From the NCBI GenBank assembly GCA_941918925.1, contig OW799233.1, positions 127,992,833 through 128,056,832 of the forward strand: a DNA stretch of 64,000 bases, read 5' to 3'. The translations under genes were made by a program, and so were the position numbers. The DNA comes from Phyto melanocephala. Its lineage: Eukaryota; Arthropoda; Insecta; Diptera; Rhinophoridae. The notes under the pieces are model-generated. The model saw nothing but the letters and a program-made list of their open reading frames with translations, had not been told where the DNA came from and searched no databases. Shown here piece by piece: positions 1-11,774 of this stretch; within the stretch, counting starts at the first letter, position 1, and each line of letters begins with the position of its first letter.

Positions 1-238
1 GTAAGTACATACATACATATGTATGTATGGATATGTGTGTAGTATGTTTGTGCTGTTATCAGGCATGGATAATTGAAATATTATTGTGTTTTAGGAGTTT
101 CCGTAGAAAACCGGAAAAGAGCTTTATTCGATCTTCGACTGTGGTGGATAGAGCTGTTTAAAAGATTTTTAATTTACTACTTCCTATTACGCGTATTCGA
201 CAATGTTTAACGCTGTTGTGAATATAATTCATGACATA
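1..238. other. AT-rich spacer with CATA/TATG run
   Basis: The first 45 bases are a short CATA/TATG palindromic microsatellite. No open frame with protein-like character follows. Because the next host exons to the right belong to cnc on the + strand, this stretch is probably inside or upstream of that gene; that placement is inference. Confidence 0.4.
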
Positions 239-369
239 CAGTGCACTCGCAATAACGTGAACATCGTTTTAACGTCAACACCGGCTAACATGAGCAGTCT
301 GTTGTTAACGTTGACTACTCTGTAACGTGAAGAATACAATACTGAAATAACTATATTAATTTATATTTT

Positions 370-1237
370 TTATACCCTTCACACAGTGAAAAAGGGTATA
401 TATAGGTTTGTCATTCCGTGTGAAATTTCTACAATTTTCATTTCCGACCCCATAAAGTATATATTTTCTGAAAGCTTATGAATAGGGGAGTCGATTAAGC
501 CCTGTCAGTCTGTCCGTCTGACCGTCTGTCCGTGTGTATGTTGAAATCAACTTTTTGAAGCCCCCCGACATAGGTTGGACCCGGCTAAGGTACTAAAATA
601 TCAGAAATATTCGGTAGTAGATCGGTATTGAAAATCAGAAACATCGGTACATAAACAACTAAGATATGAGCAAAAACCCACGACCACCTCGATTTTTTTT
701 TTCACAAAAACAACATTACAACAACAACATACATACATACAAACGTGTATACTGGTTAGAGAAAACGTGGCATCGAATCCCAGCTGAGCCAAAAAAAATT
801 TTTTTTTAATTTTTAAAAAAAATTTTTTTTAATTTTTTTTTTATTTTTTTTTTTTTATTTTTTATTTAATATATTATTTATATTTTAATTATTATTTTTT
901 TTTTATTTTTTTGTTTAATTTTTTTTTTTTATTTTTTTTTTGTTTTATATATAATAATTATAATTATATATAATTTTTTTTTAAATTTTTTTTTAAATTT
1001 TTTTTTTTATTTTTTTTTTAAATTTTTTTTTTTTTAATTTTTTTTTAATATTTTTTTTTTTTGGTTTTTTTAACATACATACGTGAATTTATAATTTTAC
1101 AATGGGATGTTTTTATATATGTATGTACGTATTTCATATGGGATGAATGGTGACACAAACTACTGTTATTTCATGACTACATGTTGTGAAGGGTATATAA
1201 GATTCGGCACGGCCGAATATAGCGCTCTTACTTGTTT
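370..1237 (+). mobile_element. DINE-1/INE-1-like (Helentron-associated) non-autonomous element, copy 1
   Basis: The element opens TATACCCTTCACACAG and closes with TGTGAAGGGTATATA, then a hairpin made of ATTCGGC and GCCGAAT, then CTCTTACTTGTTT. An inverted repeat at the 5' end matched by one just inside a 3' hairpin is the layout of Helentron-associated elements such as Drosophila DINE-1. The block TTTCCGACCCCATAAAGTAT and the repeated GTCTGTCCGTCTG also look like that family. Bases 788-1070 are a nearly pure T/A low-complexity block. It sits inside the mariner relic, so it is the younger of the two. Short frames in it are not genes. Confidence 0.85.
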
Positions 1238-1504
1238 AAAGTTTAGTATTTTTGTATGGCAACGAAATTTAAAGTATTTTTCTTATGAGAAGAGTTGAAT
1301 CAATCGGCATGAGTGTAAACAGATCTAAATGTTTGAAGTTAATGAAAAAACCAGGAATTTTAGATATTTTGTATAAGGAAATCTCATGACCTTAGTTTTG
1401 TATTTTAGTAATAAAACCTGATTTTTTAAGCGTAGTTTTTTTAAAATCTAATAAAACAGTCAAATTTGCATCATTAACTCAAAATTTTTAGTAGAATCGA
1501 TTAT

Positions 1505-2095
1505 TTACTTTTTAAAAATAACTTCATATAAATGTTGCCTGCGGCTTCGGTTCGAATAGTTCATTCGTAAGGTCCATTTTTGCACCACTTTTTCGAGCAT
1601 TTCGGTCTGTATTCCATGAATAACACGTGTTATGTTATACTCTAAGGCTTCAATCGTATATGGCTTGTCTACATAGACCAACGACTTTACATAACCCCAC
1701 AAGAAATAGTCCAACTCAGCCAATTGGGGCAAAAAGTCGCGTATCATGGCTCGATATCGTTCGCCGTTGACGGTAACGTTTCTTCCACGGTCGTCTTTGA
1801 AAAAAAAAAAATGGACCGATGGTGCCACCAGCCCATAAACCACACCAAACTATTGTTTTTTGGGATGATGCATCGATAACTCTTGTACGGCATGTGGCTG
1901 TTTTTCACCCGAGAAGCGACAGTTTTGCTTGTTTACGTATCTATTTAGCCAGAAATGAGCCTTAACGCTGAACACAATTTTTCGATAAAACAGCGGATTT
2001 CACAAAGCACGAATTTCGATAATAAATTTCAACGATTTGCGGTCGTTGCTAGCTTTTAAGTTTCTTCATGATGAAATGGCAGAGTATACTGAACT
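1505..2095 (-). pseudogene. mariner-type transposase relic
   Basis: Read on the - strand, the relic shows fragments such as FKDDRGRNVTVNGERYRAM and YFLWGYVKSLVY that are typical of a transposase of the IS630-Tc1-mariner group. There is an internal deletion where LPQLAEL runs directly into DYFLWGY, which removes the segment that should hold the second catalytic Asp. Upstream of 1843 the frame is broken by a shift and by stop codons. The C-terminus is still open to a TAA near 1505. It cannot encode an active enzyme. Confidence 0.8.
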
Positions 2096-2310
2096 CTTTT
2101 CACTTTCACAGATTTAGTTTGGACAGAATTACCAACCAGTGCTGCCAGCCCGAAAAACTTAATTCATAAAAAATCACCCCTTACAAATAGTAACGAAAGA
2201 AATTCATATTCAAGAGTGTAAAACACAGGTTTATATTGAAAACTAACTATATTATATCGCTAACATGAACTTCTTAGGTTTTAATTAGTTACGTTACCGC
2301 GAGTGCATTG

Positions 2311-3845
2311 TATTTTTATCAGCTATGACTGATATAAAAATGTTTGAAAATTACAAAAAAAAAAAAAACAGATCGCCAAAAACAAAAAGGCGTAAATTTT
2401 GAAAGACTTGCTAAATCGTAATACGAATTTAAAATGTGATAGCTAGCGAAGATCGAATGTCTTACAATTAGGAAAATATAATTGGTGTATTCACAAGAAG
2501 TCCTAAGTGTGATTATTTCTTAGCCTTTTTACTGGCCTTCGCCCTATTAAACTTCTTTTCAATAATAAACCTTTGAAGCTCACTTCTTCCCGGAAAATGT
2601 GGATTAAAACATTTTAATTACTTACATAGTATACTATCAAGTGGTATTGTTATGTCATAATTTTTTAAAACAATTTATTACAATATGAGGTGATATCATA
2701 CGTTGTGAATACCTAAAGTGTAATTGACTAATTTTTCTTGACCTAAAATAATGACAGCAGATAAAATTTTTAAAGAGAAGTCAACTTTTAACCAAAATCA
2801 ATTCAATGCATCAAATTCTAACATAAGACAGAAATTAAAATTTATGATGCAAATATATTTGCATTTTATTTATTTATTTCTTTTTTATAAAGTCCAATTC
2901 TAATATCAATTAGATTCCATAACAATTCTGAATAGCAGAATATGAAAGTTTACTTTTAGTTTGATAGCTATTAACGTGTCTTTGTTACTTTATTTTTGTT
3001 TTTATTTATTGATTTTATTGAATATTCAATGCAATATTGGAAGTGGGTATAAAAATTCGAAATATCTGATATTAATTTATAAAAATTATCTGCAAAATAA
3101 AGTGATGGTTAAATGAACAAAAATGAGTGGGTAAATACAAAAATACTTTTATACAATGTTCACACAGGCGCCTTAATTGTCAATTTATAATATTATCGCA
3201 ATTAAAGGCCTTATTGAGCTCCATTTACCATACTAAAAATTATTTTTAAATTGAGCAATATATACTTAATTGTTTCACTTATTGTCTAAAACTCGAAATA
3301 CAACTCTTGAGAAGTATGTTCAGTGAGAAGAAAATTCTATAGGTGGCATTTCTAATGTCAAACAATTAAATATACAAAAAATAAAAATTAAGAAAATAAA
3401 AAATTTTTGAAGAAAATTTAATTTATGTATATATATTTTATCAACAGGAAAAACACTAAAAAGAAGGCATTATTTGATTTGGTATAAATACATCGTATTT
3501 TACAGCTATCAAATGCTAATGGAGTAAGATAAATTGAGTATGTCTGAACACTTATTTTAATTGCTCAATCAACACTAAATTGAAACAATTAAAAATATCT
3601 GTCTAAACAGGTATTATTTTAAGAAAGAATTAAAAAACAAGGTTTGATATACAAATTTATACAAGAACAATTAAAAAACAAATTATTATTTAGAAAAAAT
3701 ATAGTTCGCGTGCTTCGTAATCACACTGATGTTTCACCTAACACTTATGGTTATTTGTTACTTAAAATGCTTTTGAATATAATGTTATTTTTGCAAAGAC
3801 ATCATACCATTTTTGTCACAATCATTTTGTAAATCATACTATTTT
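2311..3845. other. AT-rich spacer, no gene seen
   Basis: I see no protein-like frame, inverted-repeat element or RNA gene here. The 62-codon frame near 3644 is Asn/Leu/Phe-rich, of the kind random AT-rich DNA produces, and was not accepted. The stretch is probably intronic or upstream sequence of cnc. Confidence 0.4.
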
Positions 3846-4332
3846 TATACCCTTCATAGTGAGTGTGAAATTTTTACAAGTTTTATTTCCGACCCCATAA
3901 AGTATTTATATATTTTCAATTAAGCATTGTCCGTCTGTACGTTAACTTTTTGAAGCTCCCAGACATTTCCTAGCCCGGTGTAAGGTACCAAAATATCAGA
4001 AATATTCGGGAGCAGAATAATCGCTTTAAAAACAATTGAGATATGATGAAAAAACCTAGACCACCTCGGCATTTCACACCAATACAAACTTGATGAACGT
4101 ATGTTCGAATCCCAGTTAAGACAAAAAAAAAAATTTTTATTTTTATTTTTACATAAACTCAATTTATAATTGTACAATGGGATGTTTTTTTATGTATGTA
4201 TGTATGTTTTTTATATCTATGTACGTATTTCATAGGAGATGAATGGTGATACAAACATTTGTTATTGCATGACTACACGTTGTAAAGGGTATATAAGATT
4301 CGGCACGGCCGAATATAGCACTCTTACTTGTT
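3846..4332 (+). mobile_element. DINE-1-like element, copy 2 (short)
   Basis: It begins TATACCCTTCATAGTG and ends with AAGGGTATATAAGATTCGG, the ATTCGGC/GCCGAAT hairpin and CTCTTACTTGTT. It carries the family blocks TTCCGACCCCATAAAGTAT and GGTACCAAAATATCAGAAAT. At about 487 bp it is shorter than copy 1 and lacks most of the T-rich interior. Confidence 0.85.
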
Positions 4333-4439
4333 AAATGACAACTATATCAAAGTTTTCAAGAAAAGTTAACAAAATAATAAAATTCATGCAAGCACTTGAT
4401 TATCGTAACGAAATAAATTTTAAAATATTTTTCATGTGA

Positions 4440-5058
4440 TACCAATATAGTGGGAGTAAAAGTAGACAAAGCCGTAACTACTATGTTCGCCATTTAATGT
4501 AGGACACCATCTTAGATTTTTAGTTTTCAAAGCTGTATAAAAAAAAACATCGATTTTCGTTTGTAAATTTTAGGATAAACACTAAAGGTTAGTTTCAAAC
4601 CGACTTATTAGTTTTCCTTAGATAATATTAATTTTTGAGAGCACGGCTCTCACGGTTGATATATTTAAAAAAATATGTATATATTTTTCCAAATAATATT
4701 TGCCTATAACTTTGCCGATTAGTAATCGATTTGTTCTTAATTTGTTTTTAAATACCATATCCATAAATAATCACAAACGTGTCTTAAAATTATCCCAGGG
4801 CTGAAAAATTTTCATTTTTGTAGTAAAAGAAAGGGAAAAAATCTGAGGCTGTTGTGTTTATTCGCTCATATCTCAGAAAGTTATGAAGCGCTTGTGCTGA
4901 TCTGCTTCAGAATATTTCTGATAGTTTTATACCACTTACGGGTATTGCCGATTTTAAAGGATTCAAAAAACTGACTTCAACATATAGACAGACAGACAGA
5001 CGAATAGTGCTCAATCAACTCTCCTATTCATAAGCTTTCTTTGTAAAGGGTATAAAAA
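4440..5058 (-). mobile_element. DINE-1-like element, long subfamily, 3' end missing
   Basis: Read on the - strand it starts at about 5058 (TATACCCTTTACAAAG) and passes through the CTCATATCTCAGAAAGTTAT and AACTTTGCCGATTAGTAATC blocks shared with the copies at 17739 and 22117. The terminal hairpin and CTTGTT end are absent. The boundary near 4440 is approximate. Confidence 0.65.
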
Positions 5059-5357
5059 CTATTATATGTTTTTGAAATATTTTTATGAAAACTATAATGC
5101 GACCGTCATAATCATGTAACCATGGTTGTTCACGTTGTTGTTAAAAGCAGTTATAATTTAGAAGTATATTTTAATTAGATATGTTTGCTTAATTTATGGC
5201 TTAATTAAATTATAATCAGAAAATATTAAGGTTAAACGGTTTTTAAAGTAAAAAAAAAAACATTATTTTAATTTTTTATTTATATTGGTACCTATGGATA
5301 GTAAACAAAAACATAATTATCATTATAAACAAAAATGAAAACATAAATTTTATTATA

Positions 5358-5599
5358 TCGATGGTCACAAGTAGAAAGGCCCTAACTCGTATTTTTTACG
5401 AAATTGATATTTTCAGTGATTCCTATACATTTGACACAAATACACCTCGACACAAAAATTTAACGCAATAGTATCACAATTAAAAGTTTTACAAGCAAAG
5501 GAAGTTTCATTATAAATTTACAGTTTCTGTTACGTTTTTACCTTCTCCTGTACAGTTACAATTATTTTTGTTAGGGCCTTCCTACTTGTGACCATCGAT
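5358..5599. mobile_element. 242-bp miniature inverted-repeat element
   Basis: The ends are a near-perfect inverted repeat of about 29 bp. Left: ATCGATGGTCACAAGTAG then AAAGGCCCTAAC. Right, read from the other strand: ATCGATGGTCACAAGTAG then GAAGGCCCTAAC, one mismatch. There is no coding capacity. TA-rich flanks leave the target duplication uncertain, and the superfamily is not assigned. Confidence 0.7.
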
Positions 5600-6122
5600 A
5601 TGTTTGTATGTACGAATGTATAATACTCAAAGTGTTGTTTACATTTTATTATACAAACACCTTATGGGAGGGCTGTACTTGTTTATACTATTTAATGATC
5701 TTTAAAATTACCGTAGTTCTCGCAACACGCATTTGGCACAGTGCTGTTAAATTCTTCTTTTCATAACTTAAAACTTCTCAATACTGTTCTTTTGGGTACT
5801 CTATAATAAAAAATACTTTAAACGGATTTTTCAAATTAAAAAGCAAAATATAATACAAAGTGAACATATGTTCACTTAAATAAAGTTCTCTTTTATAAAG
5901 TACGGTTAACGAAAAAAAAAGTAAAAATTTTAATTTTATTTTGAATTTGTTTTCTTTTATTGAGAACTGTTTCCTTGGCGGTTAATTTAATTTTGTAGGC
6001 TTGCATACAGGTAATAGATCTACAAAGCTGCCTGCAGAGGAAATGTATTTTACATGTATTTGACATGCCATTTTTACAATCGTTATATCGACATATACAT
6101 ATGTAATTGATAATTACATAAT

Positions 6123-6250
6123 CGCCTGTGTTCTGTATTCCGAGTGAAATTAAATCACTCAGAATTGCCATTGTAGTGTTATTGTTTATAACAACAATTT
6201 CATGTTAATTCCGAGTGATTTTGTTTTACTCGAAATGCAGAACACAGGCG
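6123..6250. repeat. 128-bp palindromic miniature element
   Basis: The left arm reads CGCCTGTGTTCTGTATTCCG and the right arm, read from the other strand, CGCCTGTGTTCTGCATTTCG. A second pair of ATCACTC/GAGTGAT sequences lies inside. There is no coding capacity. It behaves like a foldback miniature element; the superfamily is unknown. Confidence 0.6.
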
Positions 6251-6299
6251 AATAATAATAATAATTTTACAGATAGTTTATTATTTTCGCTTTCATGTA

Positions 6300-7138
6300 A
6301 TGTGTGATTCACTGTCAGGTTTGATTTATAATGTAAAATAAAACACATTAATTTGAAATTGGGTTTAAAGTTTTTATTATCGGTGAAAATAATAATTTTT
6401 GGCATTTACTGGTGGTGCATTCGAAAGGTTCAATTTTGGGCGACTTGCTCGACCATAGCAACTGACATCTCGCGAATAACATGAATAATATTGGCTTCCA
6501 AAGCGACACTCGTAGCTGCCTTATTTCTGAAGAGCTCAGACTTTACATATCCCCAGAAGAAATAGTTCCAAGGTGTGTTAACGCAATATTATTAAGAGAA
6601 ATATCATAGTGTTTTTAAATTCGTAATTGTAATATATTTCTGTCACTTTATTTTAATAGTCTGTAAGGATTTATACAATAGACTAACTTAAATAAAATCT
6701 TGGTGGCCAATTTACTATAGCAAAAGTGAAATTAAGTGCACCAAAATTATTTCTCAACAAGTTCATTGTTTCACGTACTATATGGCTCTTAGCGCCGTCA
6801 TGTTAAAACCAGAGCTGACCATAGTCCATTAACATGGTGAGATTACTCATTCTTAAAGAAACATGGACCGATGATTTCTCCAGTTGATAATTTATACGAT
6901 AATATTTAATGGATATAATGGTAACTCTTGTTACTCTTCATGTTGCTTATCAGCGCAAATATAGCAATTTTGTTTATAAGTGTATCCATTGAGCCAGGTA
7001 TGTGCTTCATCACTGAACAAAATTTCGCTATAAAACTCTTATTTTCATTGATCTTAAATGAGAATGCAGTTTGATGTAAGTCATGCGTAATCTTTAAAAA
7101 AAGGTCTATTAAATATCAAACCTCACAATGAATCACCC
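6300..7138 (-). mobile_element. second mariner-type relic
   Basis: Ends match as an imperfect inverted repeat: GTGATTCACTGTCAGGTTTG on the left at 6304 and GTGATTCATTGTGAGGTTTG on the right, read on the - strand from about 7136. A TA lies next to each end. The interior translates on the - strand to transposase fragments including FSDEAHTWLNGYT near 7000 and FFWGYVKSELFRNKAAT near 6560, separated by many stops and an internal loss. Its inverted repeats differ from those at 239 and 52750, so it is a separate family. Confidence 0.7.
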
Positions 7139-7227
7139 TATACATATGTAATTATGTCTGGCACAACCCCTTTGTTTACAATAACTTATTTTGTGATAAA
7201 ATTGGTTTTGTAAAGGCTATAATACAC

Positions 7228-7505
7228 GGCATGTTTTTTACATCTGACTTTAAAATTTGTAAGACATATGTAAATCTACATGTCTGTCAAAATTGTACTT
7301 TTACGCTGACTGCTTTGCAGCAGCAGAGATTTCTGCCAACGACTGATGTCACATGTTTTGACAGAAGAAAATAGAGCGCACTCTAATTACAATTTTGTCA
7401 GATGTCTCAACACATGTTTTTTTACAGAAGTAATGTTTTAAACGTAACACACGACATGTTTGTATTAGCAGTGGAGAATTTGACAAGTTAGATGTAAAAA
7501 ACATG
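7228..7505. repeat. foldback repeat with GCATGTTTTTTACATC ends
   Basis: The left end GGCATGTTTTTTACATCTGA at 7229 is matched on the opposite strand by GCATGTTTTTTACATCTAAC at 7505. A related, more diverged piece lies at 8590-8766, ending in a TTTTACAAGTCATATGTAAA-like block. The DINE-1-like element at 7658 lies between the two pieces. No coding capacity is seen. Confidence 0.5.
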
Positions 7506-7657
7506 CTAAAAAAATTAGCTCCTTATGCGATTTTTTAAATATTTTTTCTATAAATAAAGCAATTTAAATGGATTCGGCAAATTTTGTTACAGTTTTATGT
7601 AAAAAAAAATTTTTAAACTATATACAAACTACATTTTTGTTTTGTTAATCAATAAGC

Positions 7658-8513
7658 AAACAAGTAAAAGTGCTATATTCGGCCGTGCCGAATCTTATAT
7701 ACCCTTCACAACGTGTAGTAATGCAATAACAATTGTTTGTATCACCATTCATCCCATATGAAATACGTACATACATATAAAAAACATACATATATAAAAA
7801 CATCCCAAAGTAAAATTATAAATTTACGTATGTATTTATGTTAAAAAAATAAATTAAAAAAAAATTTTAAAAAAAATTTAAAAAAAAAATTAAAATTTAA
7901 ATAATAAATATAAAACAAAACAAAAATAAAAAAAAAATTAAAAATATAAATATAAATAATATATAAAATAAAAAATAAAAAAAAAATTAAAAAAAAAATA
8001 TAAAAAAAAAATATTTAAAAAAAATAATTATAAAAATATAAATAATATATTAAATAAAAAAAATAAATAAAAAAAAATATAAAAAAATAAAAAAAAAATT
8101 TTTGGCTCAGCTGGGATTCGATGCCACGTTTACTCTAGCCAGTATACACGTTTGTATGTATGTATGTATGTATGTTGTTGTTGTAATGTTGTTTTTGTTA
8201 AAAAAAATTGAGGTGGTCGTGGGTTTCTTCTCATATCTCAGTTGTTTATGTACCGATGTTTCTGATTTCAATACCGATCTACTCCCGAATATTTCTGATA
8301 TTTTAATACCTCACCCGGGTCCAAGCGATGACGGGGGGCCTCAAAAAGTTGATTTCAACATACAGACGGACAGACTGACAGAGCTTAATCGACTCCCCTA
8401 TTCATAAGCTTTCAGAAAATATATACTTTATGGGGTCGGAAATGAAAATTGTAGAAATTTCACATGGAATGACAAACCTATATATACCCTTTTTCACTGT
8501 GTGAAGGGTATAA
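7658..8513 (-). mobile_element. DINE-1-like element, copy 3 (full structure)
   Basis: In - orientation it runs from TATACCCTTCACACAGTG at about 8513 to the hairpin and AACAAGTAAAAGTGCTATATT at 7658. It is closely similar to copy 1, including an A/T low-complexity core at 7845-8100. A frame beginning MAQLGFDATF occurs here and on the opposite strand of copy 1; it comes from shared repeat sequence, not from a gene. Confidence 0.85.
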
Positions 8514-8766
8514 AAATACTAAATCCAACTTTTTTATATTTTTTTTTTTTGTTCTTTCTTCGTTTGTTTTATGTAGTGCCGCCAAACAAAGTTCGGTTTT
8601 GCCAAAAGTAATTGATGTCAAATAGAACACGCTCATATTGAAAATTTGTTATATGACATTTTTATGTGTATTTTACACAAGCAATGTTTCACCATTACCA
8701 CAGGACATGTATTAATATTGCAGTCAAAAATTTTACAAGTCATATGTAAAATACATGCCGTCTAAA

Positions 8767-9824
8767 ATTACTTTTAGGCTGTATTTTTAAACCGTTGATT
8801 TTTTGCTTTAATAATTTCTTATATTCCTGGCACATTCAAAATTATTAAATAGAAATTATTAAAAATTAAAAAAAAAATACAACTATTGGTAATCTGTCAA
8901 ATTTTATTTATCGTTTGTACAGGTTGACGCAAATTTAATCATACAATTTTTTTTACTTAATAAAAAAAATACTTTTGAGTGATGAAGCTTTTTTATCTTT
9001 ACAATTTTTCGATTCAGTAAAAAACATGTCAAATGTATTTTTTTTATGGGGTTACCACGTTTCCTGCTCTGATCTTATCGATTTTGCTTCCAAGAAGGAA
9101 AACTAATATCGTCGCCGATTAAACAGAATTTAAAGCCTTTAGCAATCTTACTTCTGTAGGTATGCTGCAATTAAAAACAATTTTTTTTATTGTGTGGAGA
9201 TAACACGCCCCTCATGTTATTACATATATCCAATTATTTGAATGAATTGTAAAATTTGTATTTAAATGTCTAATACCAGGATTAAAAACTAACATATATA
9301 GTTCCTGAAATTTGTTATGCAATGAGTTTTTTGTATGGGGACATCATTTCCCCTGATCCGAATGTATCGCTTTTAAGTTGGAATAAGACAAAAGTAAAGC
9401 ACACAAAGTTTTTCGATTACAAAAGTAATAATTTTCTAGATATCTAATAAAATGTATTTAATTTTTTGCTATTTAAGGTGTCACACGCCTACTGTTTTTT
9501 TCCATCTCATTTTTAGCTCAATTATGCAAGTTACTATTATAAAACCCCATAAGAATTTTGCAGGTTTAAGGTATTATTACAGTTCTCTAAAAATTTAGTA
9601 AAAACTGTTGACTTTTTATTGGAGGTGCCTTGTCTACTTTAAATTTTAAGAAAAATTTTTCGTAAAAACCAAGTTAAGCTTTTTAAAATTTTTCGTAAAA
9701 CCATACAATTAATAATTAATCTACATTTCTGTGTATTTTTGACAAAAGAACTTATTTCAAATATTTCAAGAGATTAAAAAAAAAACAAACAACAAATTAA
9801 AAACTAAAAATTTAAGTTGATTAT
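8767..9824. other. AT-rich spacer with a possible degenerate tandem repeat
   Basis: No gene is seen. Two blocks about 290 bp apart look related: TTTTTTATGGGGTTACCACG near 9041 with TTTTTTGTATGGGGACATCA near 9328, followed by ACACGCCCCTC near 9207 and ACACGCCTACT near 9484. The similarity is weak and could be chance. Confidence 0.3.
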
Positions 9825-9975
9825 TATACCCTTCACAGGGAGTGTAAGGGTGAAATTTCTATAACATTAATTTTCAACCTCATAAAGTATGTATATATTT
9901 TTTGAAAGATTATGAACAAGGGAATCGATTGACCCGTTGAAATCAGTTTTTGTACGCACAGGACAAACAAAGCGT
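9825..9975 (+). mobile_element. DINE-1-like 5' fragment
   Basis: It begins TATACCCTTCACAGGGAG and continues through a CCTCATAAAGTATGTATATA block and GGGAATCGATTGACCCGTTG, matching the 5' part of the family. The 3' hairpin end is missing. The right boundary is approximate. Confidence 0.65.
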
Positions 9976-10178
9976 TTTAAAGATTTTACTTTTAAAATTA
10001 AGAAGTTGAAAATTTTCTTATCTCGACTTAAGTTATTTTGTAAAAAATCCACATATGTATGTATGTACATAAGTATGTACCTATACATATGTGGCTACAA
10101 ATTACAAAAAAAATGTAATCTCCTAAATTGTTTGCTAATGTGTCATCATTGGCATGTCCCAACATTAGCCGGGACATA

Positions 10179-10233
10179 CAGTGGCTCACAGCTTATTTTA
10201 TGCAGTGCACTTTTTTATTTTTAAAGCTCTGTA
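10179..10233 (+). repeat. left 55-bp terminal inverted repeat of the Tc1-type element
   Basis: It begins CAGTGGCTCACAGC and ends TTTAAAGCTCTGTA. It differs from the right repeat at one base (C here, T in the partner, about 32 bp in). Confidence 0.9.
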
Positions 10234-10450
10234 AAAAAAAAACTAACAGGAACTGAAAACAGAAGTTCATGTCATTAAAAAGGGAAACCTTATTATTTAA
10301 CAAAAAAAATTTCATTTATTTCAAAAATGTACATTTTAATATATTACAACTAAAAAAAACAGAAAACACTCCTTTTTTCATCTCACAGCTTATTGTATGC
10401 AGGCACGTATGGTTTTCAGAATATCAAAATAAAACTGGAAATTAACCAAT

Positions 10451-11470
10451 TTAATATTTTGTGTGATAGCCTTTGTTATCTATTACAGATTTAAGACGAT
10501 TTGGCATAGAATCGACCAGTTTTTGTGTAACATCTGGCGAAATATTTGCCCACTCCGTCAAAAGAGCTTGTTTCAAATAGTTTTTGCTTGAAATTTTGTG
10601 TTTTCTTATGTTATTTTCTAATATCGACCATAAATTCTCTATAACATTAAGGTCTGGCGACTGTGCTGGCGGTGTCATCAAATGTGGGCAGTTATATATC
10701 AGCCAAGTTTGCACAATACCCGATTTGTGCTTTGGATCGTTATCCTGGTAAAATCGAAAATCGGATTTTATACCCAGGTTCTCAGCGCTCTCCAACAAGT
10801 TGTCTTTAAGTATCTGGAGGTACTTAAATTTATCCATGGTTGTTTCAATAAAAGTTAATTTTCCAGTACCAGCAGCCGACATACAGGCCCAAACCATGAC
10901 ACTGCCACCCCCATGCTTTACTGTTGCTTTAAGGTTTTCTTTGTTGAGTTCTGTATTTGGTTTCCGCCATACATACGACATGCCATCGGAACCAAATAGG
11001 TTAAACTTAGATTCATCTGCAAAGATGACCGAATTCCAAAATGCAGATTCTTTTGAGACGTGCTCCTTGGGGCAATTTAGCCTCTATAGCCTATTTTTCG
11101 GCTTAATAAACGGTTTCTAGCGTGCAACTCGGCCATTAAAATCATGTTGGAGCAAGACGCGACGAACAGTTTTCACGCAACATTGTTTACCCAGTTCAGC
11201 TTTAACTTCAAACGTCAATTTTGGAGCTGAGAGCTTTGGGTTCGCCCTAATTTTTCGCAAAATATGTCGCTCGTCTTGTTCCGTAAAAAATTTATTTGGT
11301 GGTTTTCTGCCTTTGTTATGAACCCGATTTTCACGGATGAAGCGCTAAATGATTTTTTGAACTGTGGAAGCATTAATATTAACCATTTCTGCTATTTTTC
11401 GCTGTGAGTGGCCATTTTTAAAATGGTTTAAAACCAATTTTCGCTGCTCTATCGTTGTTCGCGTACTCAT
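10451..11470 (-). pseudogene. Tc1-type transposase (DD34E), broken
   Basis: Starting at an ATG at 11470, the - strand reads MSTRTTIEQRKLVLNHF followed by a helix-turn-helix segment typical of Tc1 transposases. A TAG interrupts the frame near 11350, a second follows a Val-Ala-Arg near 11120, and another stop or shift lies near 11085. After that, FADESKFNLFG gives the first catalytic Asp. The intact 176-codon C-terminal frame holds the second Asp (YQDNDPKHKS) and the final Glu (SPDLNVIENLW), in the DD34E spacing. The catalytic residues survive, but the disrupted N-terminal half makes this a pseudogene unless the stops are sequence errors. Confidence 0.85.
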
Positions 11471-11774
11471 CTCAATTTTTCTTAATTGACACTTTATATA
11501 ATCAAATCAGACTAACAATTCAACGCAAAACATTACTAGATTTAAAAAAAAGAATGAAAAAAAAAACAACAAAGTTGCATTCAAGTACCGTTACAGTAGA
11601 AAATAACTGCATAAAACAAGCTGTGAGATAAAATTAAGGACATTTTTTGTTTTTTTACTTTTAAATGGTTAAAACGTAAACTTTTGCAGAACATGATATT
11701 TTTTTGTTAAATAATAGCGTTTCGTCTTTAAAATGATTCCAAGTTCTTTTTAAAGTTCCTTTTAGTTTTGTTTA

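Larger units (their letters stand above)
239..2310 (-). mobile_element. mariner-type element, decayed, with a DINE-1-like element inserted
   Basis: The ends are imperfect terminal inverted repeats: the left begins CAGTGCACTCGCAATAACGT at 239, and the right, read on the - strand from 2310, begins CAATGCACTCGCGGTAACGT. A TA dinucleotide flanks each end (237-238 and 2311-2312), the usual mariner/Tc target. Removing the inserted repeat at 370-1237 leaves about 1.2 kb, a normal mariner length. The interior holds a broken transposase reading on the - strand. Both ends plus the relic make the assignment good; the exact subfamily is not known. Confidence 0.75.

Noticed and set aside
601..792. Frame MAQLGFDATF, repeated on the other strand logic at 8102
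   Set aside because: Shared DINE-1-like repeat sequence; it runs into a (CATA)/(TTG) microsatellite and has no plausible role.
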